Assembly (NCBI GenBank): GCA_035765635.1
Contig: DASTWZ010000042.1
Coordinates: 124,001-188,000, forward strand
DNA from: EW11 sp035765635
GTDB lineage: Bacteria > Verrucomicrobiota > Verrucomicrobiia > Opitutales > Opitutaceae
Direction of reading: 5' to 3'
Length of the DNA: 64,000 bases
The notes under the pieces were generated by a model, which was given only the letters and a program-made list of their open reading frames with translations, was not told the DNA's origin and searched no databases. Positions 24,666 through 33,332 of this stretch are shown one piece after another (position 1 is the first letter of the stretch; the number at the start of each line of letters is the position of its first letter). The position numbers were made by a program, and so were the translations under genes.

Positions 24666-26894
24666 CTACGGGAGGTTCACCCGACGCGTCGTGACGTTTC
24701 CTGCGAGGTCGCCTAGTGCGATTTCGACGGCCGTGGCGCCGGCGACTTTCTGCGCGGGTACTTGCAGGACGAACGTCTCGGTCTGGCTATCGCGGATGTT
24801 GTCGGCCGGTTGCAGCACGACGTCGTGGAAGCCGTTGTTGAAATTGAATTCGGCGCCTTGGAGCACGCTCATCGCGTCATGGCCGGAGATGAGCAATTTC
24901 AATCCATCCGACTCTTTGGAAATCTTCAGTTCGGCAATTTCGGGCGGCGTGTTGTCGATCACAATTTCGTCTGTGTCGAACGTGCTGGTGAGGCGATCGG
25001 CGATGGGGCGGGGACTCTGCTCGGCGGCGATCAAGCGGGTGCGGTAAATGCCGTCCTCGAGATGCGCGGTGTTGAATTGCGCATAGGTGTCGCGCGTCGC
25101 GACGGCGACATCCGTCCATTGGTCGCTGCCTTCGCGTTTGATCGAGAACGTGTAGCCGAGTGTGTCGCCATCGGGATCGACGACCACCCACGTGATGAGC
25201 TGATTTCCGGGCTCGGGCGCGACGTTGTAGTTGAGGATTGGATTTTTCGCTTTGTCGCGATCGGGATTGGCCAGCAATTGCGCGAGCGTAGTGATATTCG
25301 GAGGCGCCGCTTCGCCGCCGGCGAGCAGCACGTAGTTCGACGGCGCGACGCGGAATTCGGAGAGCTGAGGCCTCCGATTTTGCGGAAGATAAAACAGCTG
25401 CGATGAATCGAGTTCGGTCATCGCATTCGGTGTAGGGTCAATCTGGATACGCAGGCGGACGTTGCGCGCGCGAAAATCCGGCGCGAACCAGCCATCGGCA
25501 CGCCGCTCTGCGGTAACCCAAGGAGACCAGCCTTCGATTTCGTCGCTGCCGATGTTTCCTCGAAATTCCACATGCACCTGGTCGGGGGATGCGTTGACCA
25601 ATCGGTTCAGGCGAAACGCGCCGACCGTCGATGCGATGCCAAGATCCAGGCGACGCGTCTCGGCGACGCGCTGGCCGCTGGCAGCGAAATCAATCACAGC
25701 CAGGCCGGAGGTGTTGTTCCGCAGTGCCAGAAATTTGGTTGATCCGTCCGTTCCGATTGAAGCGAGTGCGTTGACCTGGGCGGAGTCGCTGCCGGCGAAC
25801 GACAAGCCCTGCTGGGTGGCCAGATCATAGCCGAGGATGTCGCCTTGTTCGCCGCCCGCGATCAGCAGGGTGTTGCCGACCTTGGCGAGCGCATAGAAGG
25901 CCAGGCCGGAGCGCGAGACGAGTGTCTCGGGAAATCCGGTTTTCGGCAAATACACCACTGCGCTGCGGCCCGCGAAGCGCTCGATCGGCGTGGCTGGGGG
26001 AATATCCGTCACGGCTTCACTGCCGCTTTTTCCGCTCGCCGGCCGATTGATGCGTGACTCAGAAGAGCCGTTAGTGAAAACCACCGCGGCGTAGAGGTCG
26101 CCATTGGCGACAGGTAGGAGGGCGGAGACTTCAGCATCGCGGTTTTCCTGGAGCAGCTGCGCGGGTCCTCCCGAAATGGGAAAAGCGTAGATATTGCCCT
26201 TGGGCGACGAGCCGGCGACAAGGCGGCCGTTCGACCACGCGAGCCGACGGACATTGCGGTCGCGGATTTCTCCGAAGAGATCGATTCCCTTGCCCTTCAA
26301 CTCGGCGAGTTGCTTCGTGCGTGTCTGGTCGGCACCAGCGGTCGCGAAGGCGCGCAAGTTCACCTTGAAAATCTTCGCTGGATTGCCCGTGGCGACATAA
26401 GCGGTGTCCTCACGCAGCACGATGTCGAAGATGGAATCCGCGGGTAGTGCCGCAGAGGATACAATTTTTCCGTCTCGAATCAACGCGAGGGTGCCGTTGG
26501 GCGATGTGCCGGCGAGCAGCGAGCCGTCGGCCATGCGTTTGACCACCTGAACTTGTGGCTCATCGAGCGCGATAATCGGCCGGACCGAGTATTCGTTTGC
26601 CGAGGTCAGAGTGACTTCGATGATTTTCCCGTCGGGACCGCTGCCGACCAGCCAGCGATTCTCACCATCCGGCTCGAGGCACCAAAGCAGTTGCGGCAAT
26701 TCGGGGCCGTTCAGATCCGTCAGAACCGGTCCGCTGACGAGGCGACCGTCCGACCGCGTGGCGAGGCCCTTGAGATTCCTGCTCGGGATGTCGCGATAGA
26801 AATCGATCGGATAAGTCTTCGAGAGCGGTTCGGCGGCCTGTGCAGTCAGGCAAGACAGGACGAGAGCGAGAAACCCGAGTTTTCGAAGGAGCAT
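24666..26894 (-). CDS. Exported beta-propeller-like protein of unknown function
   Basis: 742 residues with a signal peptide (LGFLALVLSCLTAQA, cleavage before AEPLSK). Residues 40-400 contain repeated blocks of the form DGxLLxGTSPNGxL..., with NGRLVAGSSPKGNIYAF and GNTLLIAGGEQGDILGYD, which look like propeller blades. The C-terminal part (450-742) looks like beta-sandwich or fibronectin-type domains, with VVDPDGDTLGYTFSIKREG and IVIDNTPPEIAELKIS. There is no catalytic motif. It is probably exported to the periplasm or surface. Neighbours do not define a role. Confidence 0.75.
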   Translation of the reverse strand: MLLRKLGFLALVLSCLTAQAAEPLSKTYPIDFYRDIPSRNLKGLATRSDGRLVSGPVLTDLNGPELPQLLWCLEPDGENRWLVGSGPDGKIIEVTLTSANEYSVRPIIALDEPQVQVVKRMADGSLLAGTSPNGTLALIRDGKIVSSAALPADSIFDIVLREDTAYVATGNPAKIFKVNLRAFATAGADQTRTKQLAELKGKGIDLFGEIRDRNVRRLAWSNGRLVAGSSPKGNIYAFPISGGPAQLLQENRDAEVSALLPVANGDLYAAVVFTNGSSESRINRPASGKSGSEAVTDIPPATPIERFAGRSAVVYLPKTGFPETLVSRSGLAFYALAKVGNTLLIAGGEQGDILGYDLATQQGLSFAGSDSAQVNALASIGTDGSTKFLALRNNTSGLAVIDFAASGQRVAETRRLDLGIASTVGAFRLNRLVNASPDQVHVEFRGNIGSDEIEGWSPWVTAERRADGWFAPDFRARNVRLRIQIDPTPNAMTELDSSQLFYLPQNRRPQLSEFRVAPSNYVLLAGGEAAPPNITTLAQLLANPDRDKAKNPILNYNVAPEPGNQLITWVVVDPDGDTLGYTFSIKREGSDQWTDVAVATRDTYAQFNTAHLEDGIYRTRLIAAEQSPRPIADRLTSTFDTDEIVIDNTPPEIAELKISKESDGLKLLISGHDAMSVLQGAEFNFNNGFHDVVLQPADNIRDSQTETFVLQVPAQKVAGATAVEIALGDLAGNVTTRRVNLP

Positions 26895-27205
26895 AGGGCA
26901 GGGGATTTGTGAGACCCAACCCTACGACATTTGCCGACAATTTCACGCGTCACGTGAAAGTCGTTTTTCGGGCATTTTTTTTTTGCCCACGAATCACACG
27001 AACCACACTAAATCAGAAAACCGATTTCCCACGGAAAGCACGGAATACACGGAAAATTACTGAGATCCGAATGCTCGGAAATTTTTTCGGAAATGGTCCA
27101 TCATAGGTTCCTTATTCCTTTCCGTGTCTTCTGTGTTTTCCGTGGGAAAATTTTTCCGAAGGTTTGGTGTGATTTGTGTGATTCGTGGGCCAAATGATCT
27201 CGTCG
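26895..27205. other. Intergenic region dominated by a nested palindrome
   Basis: 311 bases between two minus-strand genes. Apart from the CACGAA-type element at 26985-27190 there is only a short stretch containing a small palindromic TCACGTGA and a T-run. No coding sequence was seen. Confidence 0.7.
26985..27190. repeat. CACGAA/CACGGAA nested inverted repeat, copy A
   Basis: Outer arms GCCCACGAATCACACGAA and TTGTGTGATTCGTGGGC (27174-27190) enclose inner arms CCCACGGAAAGCACGGAA and TTCCGTGTCTT...TTTTCCGTGGG. Arms are built from short repeats of CACGAA and CACGGAA. The centre differs from the other copies. The same family occurs at 49688-49921, 54165-54387 and 59539-59687. Confidence 0.9.
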
Positions 27206-29056
27206 TTACTCGACGACGTTGAAGCTGCGGCGGACGTTGGCCTCGATCACTTTGCCGGGGAGAATGTGCGATTCCCAGAGCGGCACGAGCACTTCGCGTT
27301 TCTGGAAACGCGCTTCGTCGGCGGAGCGCGCGATGCGCTCGACGCTGCCGGGATAATCGAGCGTGACGCGGGTCTGGTCGATGAAACCGCTGGCGCGCTC
27401 GACCACGGCGACATACAGGCCGTCGGAGCTGCGTTCCTGGCGAAGCAAATCGAGATAGGCGGAGAAGCTGCGTATTTGGGAAACGGATACGGCATCGGGA
27501 CGGCCGGCGAGTTTGTCGAGCTCTTCACCGGAAGCGACGATCAGCTCGAGTTTCTTGCCGGTCCATTCGCTCGGAACTTCGATCTGGATGGTTTGCTGCG
27601 TCGGCGCGCCTTGGAAATCCCGGAAGCCCACCGTGGCACTGAGCGTATCACCTGGGCTCATGCGCGTGCGAGAGAGTTGCACGGTATCGAGTGTCGCGGA
27701 GGGATTCTTTGGCAGCGGTTGAACCTCGAAAGAAATCGCGACCGGAAAAACATCAGCGATGGGATTGTGCAGTCCCGCGGCGAGGCGTTGAACGAAGCCT
27801 TCGAGACCGGCGGCAAAACCTTGCGGGCCGGCGTAGACGGCGTCGGCGGTGACCGTTTGGCCTTCGGGATAGGTGACCGTGCTGCTGATGCGGAAGCCTT
27901 CGGACATGCCGTTGTCGTTCGAGCCGAGCACGGCTTGCGAGAGTCCCATCGCAGCGATCATCGGCGTGACGCGAGCGTGGCGCACAGCGGAAAAATGAAG
28001 CGTGCGGCTCGGCGTCTTGACCTGGATCGGGAGCATGTCCGGAACCTTGCCGATATCGCCGCAGATGGCGGAGAGGCGGTCCTGGCTGATCGTGCCGATC
28101 ACGGCGCCGGTGTTGGAAATCTTAAACGAATTCAGGCTCGAAGGCAGAATCGCGATGATGTCCGCGAGGGCCATCGGAAGGTCGACGTCGCCCAGGCTCA
28201 TCAAGGGATGACCGAAGGCGAGGACGCGGTTGCCCTCGACATGCGAGACGGTGCCAGTGCCAGCCATCGTGATGTCGCCTGTCGCGAGCGCGACGGCCAC
28301 CGCCGAGCCCGGTGTCAGGCGGCGACGGGCTTCTTCAGCTGAAACGGGGGCGGGTGACGACGTCGAGCCGCCGACCGCGGTCACGTTTAAGCCAAGCGCA
28401 TGAAAATCATTGCTGAACAGGGAGGCGACTTGAGGGGAAACGCCGCCGAGCGAGAACATAGGCGTGAGCGCCGAAATTCCCTCGTCATTGCCGCCGCGAG
28501 GTGCGGCAGGGGCGGAGTTGTTGTTGCTCTCGGAATTTTTCGCGCGAGCTGCATCGCGTTCGAGCGGGATAAAGCCGTTGGTCGTGCCGCCGAGGTGACT
28601 GCCGTCGGCTTTGCTGTAATGGCTGACTTCGATCAAGTCGGCGATCGGTGTGAAGCCGGCGTAGCGGACGGTTTCGAATTTTTGAATTTGGTAGCTCAGC
28701 GCGCCAGCCAGCTTGCCATCGATGTAGAGCGGGCTGCCGCTCATGCCGGCAACGGCGCCCATGTTCTGGACGCGCGAGTCCGTGAGCTGACAAAGGATAA
28801 GCGATTTGCCGGGACCGAGCGCGTTGCGGATCACGCCGGTGACCTCGACCGTAAACGGCTCGGGCTCGCTGCCTTGAAAGACGGTCCACACGACGCCTTT
28901 TTGGCCGGCATGGAGCTCGTCCAGGGAAATGAGCGGCGCGTCGACCGGCTGAATCTGCTGCGCAGAGGCGGGAAGGGAGCAGTAGCAGGCACAAGAAAGT
29001 GCGAGCAAACTGGTTAGACGGCGGAGGCGGTTCAGAGGCAGGAGCGTCGTTCTCAA
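27206..29056 (-). CDS. Exported SpoIVB-type (S55) peptidase-domain protein
   Basis: 616 residues with an N-terminal export signal (LTSLLALSCACYCSLPASA). The S55 domain is at about 45-250: GQKGVVWTVFQGSEPEPFTVEVTGVIRN and the catalytic-serine block MGAVAGMSGSPLYIDGKLAGAL (Ser near 110), then GFTPIADLIEV. In Bacillus, SpoIVB cleaves SpoIVFA during sporulation. Here there is no sporulation context, and the domain is N-terminal with no PDZ domain in front. The remaining 350 residues look like beta-rich domains with no named family. The substrate is unknown. Proteins of this kind occur in several non-sporulating phyla. Confidence 0.8.
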   Translation of the reverse strand: MRTTLLPLNRLRRLTSLLALSCACYCSLPASAQQIQPVDAPLISLDELHAGQKGVVWTVFQGSEPEPFTVEVTGVIRNALGPGKSLILCQLTDSRVQNMGAVAGMSGSPLYIDGKLAGALSYQIQKFETVRYAGFTPIADLIEVSHYSKADGSHLGGTTNGFIPLERDAARAKNSESNNNSAPAAPRGGNDEGISALTPMFSLGGVSPQVASLFSNDFHALGLNVTAVGGSTSSPAPVSAEEARRRLTPGSAVAVALATGDITMAGTGTVSHVEGNRVLAFGHPLMSLGDVDLPMALADIIAILPSSLNSFKISNTGAVIGTISQDRLSAICGDIGKVPDMLPIQVKTPSRTLHFSAVRHARVTPMIAAMGLSQAVLGSNDNGMSEGFRISSTVTYPEGQTVTADAVYAGPQGFAAGLEGFVQRLAAGLHNPIADVFPVAISFEVQPLPKNPSATLDTVQLSRTRMSPGDTLSATVGFRDFQGAPTQQTIQIEVPSEWTGKKLELIVASGEELDKLAGRPDAVSVSQIRSFSAYLDLLRQERSSDGLYVAVVERASGFIDQTRVTLDYPGSVERIARSADEARFQKREVLVPLWESHILPGKVIEANVRRSFNVVE

Positions 29057-29133
29057 ATCAATTCTCTAATCGGCGCACCTCGGCGAGATTTCAGTTTTCT
29101 GTAGAGGGAAATCCTCACTTTTCAGGAAAAAAA

Positions 29134-30414
29134 TTACAGCCGGCGGATTGCGCCCGCAATGATGTCACATGCCCGGTCGATGGCGCTGCCTTCATGAGCG
29201 GTGCTCAGGAAGCAGGTTTCGTACGCGCTGGGCGGAAGATAGACGCCGTCGGCGAGACAAAGATGGAAAAAGCGGCCAAATAGTTTGGTGTCCGATTTGA
29301 GCGCGTCGTCGTAATTTCGAACCGGCTGCGGGTTGAAGAAGACAGAGAACATGGAGCCGACCTGCGGCACTTGCGCGGGAATTCCTTTCGCCCCAGCGGC
29401 TGCGCTTATCGCCGCCTGAAGCTGCTGACCGAGTGTATTCAGTTTTGAATACGGATCGAGCTGTTCGAGCAGACGAAGGCCAGCGATGCCGGCGGCCATT
29501 GCGAGCGGATTTCCGCTGAGTGTGCCTGCCTGGTAAACGGGTCCGAGCGGCGCGAGTCGGTCCATGATATCGGCGCGCCCACCGAAAGCCCCCACCGGCA
29601 GACCGCCGCCGATGATTTTTCCAAGCGTCGTCAGGTCGGGCTTGATGGTTTCCAGTTCTTGCACGCCGCCTTTTGCGAGTCGGAAGCCGGTCATCACTTC
29701 ATCGAAAATCAGCACCGCGCCTTCCCGGGTGCAGATTTCGCGGAGGAATTTCAAGAAGCCCGGTTTCGGAAGAATCAAACCGACGTTGGCCGGGTAGGGC
29801 TCGAGGATGATACAAGCGATCTGACCTGGATTCGCGGCGAAGGCCCGCTCGACGGCGGCTTCGTCGTTGAAGCCGATCACGACGGTTTCCTGGGCGAAGG
29901 AGGCCGGAACTCCAGCGCTGTCGGGGTTGCCATGCGTGAGTGCGCCGGAGCCCGCCTTGATCAGGAGCGAGTCGGAATGGCCGTGATAACAGCCGGAAAA
30001 TTTGATGATCTTGTCGCGGCCGGTGAACCCGCGGGCCAGTCGGATGGCGGACATGGTCGCTTCGGTGCCGCTGTTGCACATGCGAACTTTTTCGATCGAA
30101 GGCACGAAGCGCGTGATGAGTTCGGCCATCTCGACCTCATAGGGATTTGGCGTGCCGAAACTGGTGCCCTTTTCGAGGGCGGCGGCGATGGCGGCTTTGA
30201 TGGCTGGATGATTGTGCCCGTGAATCGCAGGACCCCAGGTGCAGACAAAATCGATGAGCTCGCGCCCGTCGGCGGTGGTGATCGTCGCTCCCTGCGCGGA
30301 CTTCGCGAAAAACGGCGCGCCGCCGACCGATCGAAAGGCGCGGACGGGCGAATTCACGCCGCCAGGAATCAGTTGCTTGGCTCGCTCGAAAAGTTGCTCG
30401 GAGACTGTGGACAT
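29134..30414 (-). CDS. hemL: Glutamate-1-semialdehyde 2,1-aminomutase
   Basis: 426 residues, normal length. A class III aminotransferase making 5-aminolevulinate in the C5 route to heme. Recognised from MSTVSEQLFERAKQLIPGGVNSPVRAFRSVGG, the MCNSGTEATMSAIRLARGFTGR block, FDEVMTGFR and the PLP lysine in TLGKIIGGGLPVGAFGG (about Lys265). YQAGTLSGNPLAMAAG follows. It stands alone, so the start (ATG 30414) and promoter lie in the long gap before the TonB receptor. The stop codon is immediately followed by seven T on the coding strand. Confidence 0.97.
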   Translation of the reverse strand: MSTVSEQLFERAKQLIPGGVNSPVRAFRSVGGAPFFAKSAQGATITTADGRELIDFVCTWGPAIHGHNHPAIKAAIAAALEKGTSFGTPNPYEVEMAELITRFVPSIEKVRMCNSGTEATMSAIRLARGFTGRDKIIKFSGCYHGHSDSLLIKAGSGALTHGNPDSAGVPASFAQETVVIGFNDEAAVERAFAANPGQIACIILEPYPANVGLILPKPGFLKFLREICTREGAVLIFDEVMTGFRLAKGGVQELETIKPDLTTLGKIIGGGLPVGAFGGRADIMDRLAPLGPVYQAGTLSGNPLAMAAGIAGLRLLEQLDPYSKLNTLGQQLQAAISAAAGAKGIPAQVPQVGSMFSVFFNPQPVRNYDDALKSDTKLFGRFFHLCLADGVYLPPSAYETCFLSTAHEGSAIDRACDIIAGAIRRL

Positions 30415-30620
30415 TTGCGTTTACGATTCTCACGTCGCCGAAGCGAAGAAAAGATATTTTCCCACGCGGGGAGGGCACAGTAATTCCAGCTCAAACCAGG
30501 AATGAATGGCTCGGCGACCCAGGGGCGCGGAGGGTGCAGGAAGCTTGCCGGCAAAGTTGTCGATTTAGGCATACACCTCCCCGCCAATTTATATTTTGCG
30601 ATAAATCATATTTTCCCAGT

Positions 30621-30626
30621 TATAAT
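30621..30626 (+). promoter_or_regulatory. Candidate -10 box in the TonB receptor leader
   Basis: A perfect TATAAT sits in an A/T-rich stretch, with TTGCGA 19 bases upstream as a poor -35. If used, the receptor mRNA would have a leader of nearly 300 bases, long enough for leader regulation. Confidence 0.3.
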
Positions 30627-30806
30627 GAGCCTCCGGAACCTCTCTTTATGATGCCCGATGAGGGTGGTTTTTATACTATCTATAGCCTAGGAATGAGTCC
30701 GGCGGCCCGCTTCGCGCGCCTTGTGTTACGACGGGAAAGCCTCTTTCGCGAAAAATATAAAGGCCGGCTCGCGTGCACCACGACCGCGCACGGCCTGCTA
30801 AAATTC

Positions 30807-30825
30807 TTGTCGATTTTTATGACAA
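30807..30825. promoter_or_regulatory. Small dyad upstream of the TonB receptor gene
   Basis: TTGTC and GACAA flank a nine-base A/T-rich centre, about 100 bases before the receptor start. It has the size of a repressor site, but no regulator is assigned. Confidence 0.25.
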
Positions 30826-30924
30826 CAGGGCACGTTCCCGCACCGTTTGCTCAACCCCCAACACTGAACTGATCGCGAATGGCTGTCCGCTACGGTTTGG
30901 CGGAACGCGTTCGCATCTTTACGC

Positions 30925-33210
30925 ATGAAACATGTGACCAAGACAGTCGCCACGCTCTCGTTGGCAATATGGACCGCTAGTTCACTTGCAGCGCAGAGCC
31001 AAACTCAGACGCCCGCGCGACCGCAAACTGACGACGAACTCGTGGAACTCTCGCCGTTCTTCGTCAAAAGCGGGAACTCCGAGGGGCGATACACATCGCT
31101 CGAATCCACCTCTGCGGGACGCGTTCGAGTAAGTATCATGGACTCGTCGCAAAACGTTTCTGTCATCACGAGTGAGATGCTGACGGACGTGGGCGCGGGC
31201 CGGATCCTGGATGCCACGAAATATATAGCGGGCATCAGCGAGTCGACTTTGCCCAACGCCCAAGACCGAACCAATGTCCGCGGTTTTCAGGCCGATGGAC
31301 GCACCGTGGACGGATTCACCTACGGCGGGTTCATGAGTCTGGACCCTGCGATCGTCGATCGCATCGAAGTGGTCAAAGGCCCGAATTCCATTCTTGCTCC
31401 GCAGCCCACCTCGCCCGGCGGCACGGTCAACAACGCCACGAAGAAACCAATGTTTCGCGACTTCGGCACCGTGAATGTTCAAGTTGGCGAATTCGACGCG
31501 AATTCCGGGTTCGTGGACGTCAATCGGATGTTGAACGATAAAATGGCCATGCGCGTCGTGGGCTCGGTGCGCGATTGGGACAACTGGTGGGACGGCGCTT
31601 CCATCCGTTCGTATACAATCATGCCGGGCTTCACCTATAAATTCTCGGACAAGGCGCAGATTACCTTTCAATATATCTACACCGACTGGCGCTCTACGTT
31701 GTATCTCGGTTTGCCGGTTGATCCGTCAGCAGGAACAAACACGACGGCGGATCTCATAAAAGGCGTTCCTCGCGATCTGAGTGTTTACAACGACGCCGAT
31801 ATTTATCGCATAGACCAGCAGCACGATTGGAAAGTTCTCTTCACGAGCGAACTGCCTTTCGGCATCCAGATGCGGTTTTCTGCCCTGTATCATAAGACAT
31901 CCCAATACGCTCCGCAGCTTAACACCGGAAACAGCACGGGCGGCACGGGTGGCAATCGTGACCCGCTCACGGGCGACTATGTGCCGGGAATGCAGTACCT
32001 TTCCACTCCGCCTTACACCGGCTCGCCGATCACGACGCAGCCGACGCGCACGTTTGTTCGTTCGGGTACCGATCCGCGCGCCGATCCTCGGACAATCTAT
32101 CTACAGAACGATTATGTTTACGACTTCACCAACAGCGCGCTCAAATCCACCAGTCTGGTTGGCTGGGCTTATACGGATTCACACGACTACGGAGGCGAAG
32201 CGTACAATATCAGTGCGCCGGCCTTCGATATCGATCATTATGTAGACACGCCTTGGACGCGCGGAACACTCAATTTCCGCACGTTCTCCAGCAATCGCTT
32301 CATTCAAGGTTATGTTTCCGAGATGCTCTCGCTCTGGAACGACAGAGTAGTCCTCAACGGCGCGATCTCCAAGAACTATTACCGTCAGCGCGTTCGCAAT
32401 ACCGTGTTGAATGCATTTCACGGCGTGGCTTCCGACGCCGCGCTTCCGTCGTACGGTGTTGTCATCAAACCCTACAAAGACTGGTTCTCGGCCTATTATT
32501 CGTATTCCGAACAATCGACATCGAACCCGCCCTCCTTGCCGGTCAATACGGTGCCGCCGCTGACGAGTTCGAAGCAAAATGAATTCGGGCTCCGCACGAA
32601 ATTGTGGGATAATAAACTGTATTTCACGATCTCCCACTTCGACATCAAGCAGGACAACTTTTCGGTGCCGAATCCGGCGAACTTGACGACGCCGCCGCCG
32701 AATCCGTTGTTGCCCGCCTTATTCTCCGATCGCACTGCGAAAGGATGGGAATACGAACTACGTCTCAATCCGACACCGAACTTCTCGGTGATCGCGAATT
32801 ATACAAACTTCCGGAATCGCGATCCGAACGACGTGGAGTTCCGCGGTGTCGCCGAACGCTCCGGCGCTTTGCTGGCGAGCTATACGTTCAAGGATGAGGT
32901 TCCGATGCTGAAAGGTTTTCGGGCCGCGGTGGGCATCGATTATATTGCCGATCGCCCCGGAGATGCTCCGTCAGGCCTCACGCCGGCGAGCACACCGAGC
33001 AATCCGATCCCGAACCAACCCACGTTCTATCTGCCGTCGCGCACGCTCGTGAATCTGATCCTGGCTTACGAGTTGAACAAGAATTGGGGCTTCCAGCTCA
33101 ATGTGGATAATCTGCTCGATAAGGATTATCTCATGGCGAGCATCAATCGCTCGATGGTTTACGCCGGAACGCCTCGAAATTTCCGCTTCACGACGACGTA
33201 TAAATTCTAA
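30925..33210 (+). CDS. TonB-dependent outer-membrane receptor, siderophore type
   Basis: 761 residues with a signal peptide (TVATLSLAIWTASSLAAQ). The plug domain (about 40-170) has ELSPFFVKSGNSEGRYTSLEST, VSVITSEMLTDVGAGRILDATKYIAGISE, TNVRGFQADGRTVDGF and RIEVVKGPNSILAPQ. A beta-barrel of about 22 strands follows, ending with the aromatic terminal strand NFRFTTTYKF. It imports a large ligand using TonB-ExbBD energy. The substrate is not evident: there are no siderophore or polysaccharide genes beside it. It has its own terminator (33287-33321). Confidence 0.92.
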   Translation: MKHVTKTVATLSLAIWTASSLAAQSQTQTPARPQTDDELVELSPFFVKSGNSEGRYTSLESTSAGRVRVSIMDSSQNVSVITSEMLTDVGAGRILDATKYIAGISESTLPNAQDRTNVRGFQADGRTVDGFTYGGFMSLDPAIVDRIEVVKGPNSILAPQPTSPGGTVNNATKKPMFRDFGTVNVQVGEFDANSGFVDVNRMLNDKMAMRVVGSVRDWDNWWDGASIRSYTIMPGFTYKFSDKAQITFQYIYTDWRSTLYLGLPVDPSAGTNTTADLIKGVPRDLSVYNDADIYRIDQQHDWKVLFTSELPFGIQMRFSALYHKTSQYAPQLNTGNSTGGTGGNRDPLTGDYVPGMQYLSTPPYTGSPITTQPTRTFVRSGTDPRADPRTIYLQNDYVYDFTNSALKSTSLVGWAYTDSHDYGGEAYNISAPAFDIDHYVDTPWTRGTLNFRTFSSNRFIQGYVSEMLSLWNDRVVLNGAISKNYYRQRVRNTVLNAFHGVASDAALPSYGVVIKPYKDWFSAYYSYSEQSTSNPPSLPVNTVPPLTSSKQNEFGLRTKLWDNKLYFTISHFDIKQDNFSVPNPANLTTPPPNPLLPALFSDRTAKGWEYELRLNPTPNFSVIANYTNFRNRDPNDVEFRGVAERSGALLASYTFKDEVPMLKGFRAAVGIDYIADRPGDAPSGLTPASTPSNPIPNQPTFYLPSRTLVNLILAYELNKNWGFQLNVDNLLDKDYLMASINRSMVYAGTPRNFRFTTTYKF

Positions 33211-33286
33211 GGTCTCGGTGATAGCTGGACGATCGAGCATCGATCGTTCACTTCCGCTTCTTCGAAGCCCTTGTTTGTATTGTCTC

Positions 33287-33321
33287 GAACCGGCCGCCCT
33301 CGTGCAGCCGGTTCTTTTTTT
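33287..33321 (+). terminator. Intrinsic terminator of the TonB receptor gene
   Basis: GAACCGGC (33287-33294) pairs perfectly with GCCGGTTC (33307-33314), followed by seven T. It lies 76 bases after the receptor stop, just before the end of the convergent oxidoreductase gene. Confidence 0.9.
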
Positions 33322-33332
33322 GCGATTCGCGG

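Larger units (their letters stand above)
30415..30924. other. Long divergent intergenic region between hemL and the TonB receptor
   Basis: 510 bases. The left third would hold the hemL promoter. From about 30588 the sequence is unusually A/T-rich (for example 30590-30625, including TATAAT at 30621-30626). TTGTC (30807-30811) and GACAA (30821-30825) form a small dyad. A 112-codon plus-strand frame (30534-30872) has no domain and is not accepted as a gene. I looked for a cobalamin riboswitch, common before TonB receptors, and saw no B12 box. Confidence 0.5.

Noticed and set aside
26985..27190. CRISPR array reading of the CACGAA repeats
   Set aside because: Units are inverted and irregular, with no constant-length repeats and spacers, and no cas genes are near.
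30534..30872. 112-codon frame in the TonB receptor leader
   Set aside because: No domain, rare codon pattern and no ribosome binding site. The position is better explained as leader or promoter DNA.
30415..30924. Cobalamin or other riboswitch before the TonB receptor
   Set aside because: I looked for the B12 box and other conserved cores and could not find them.
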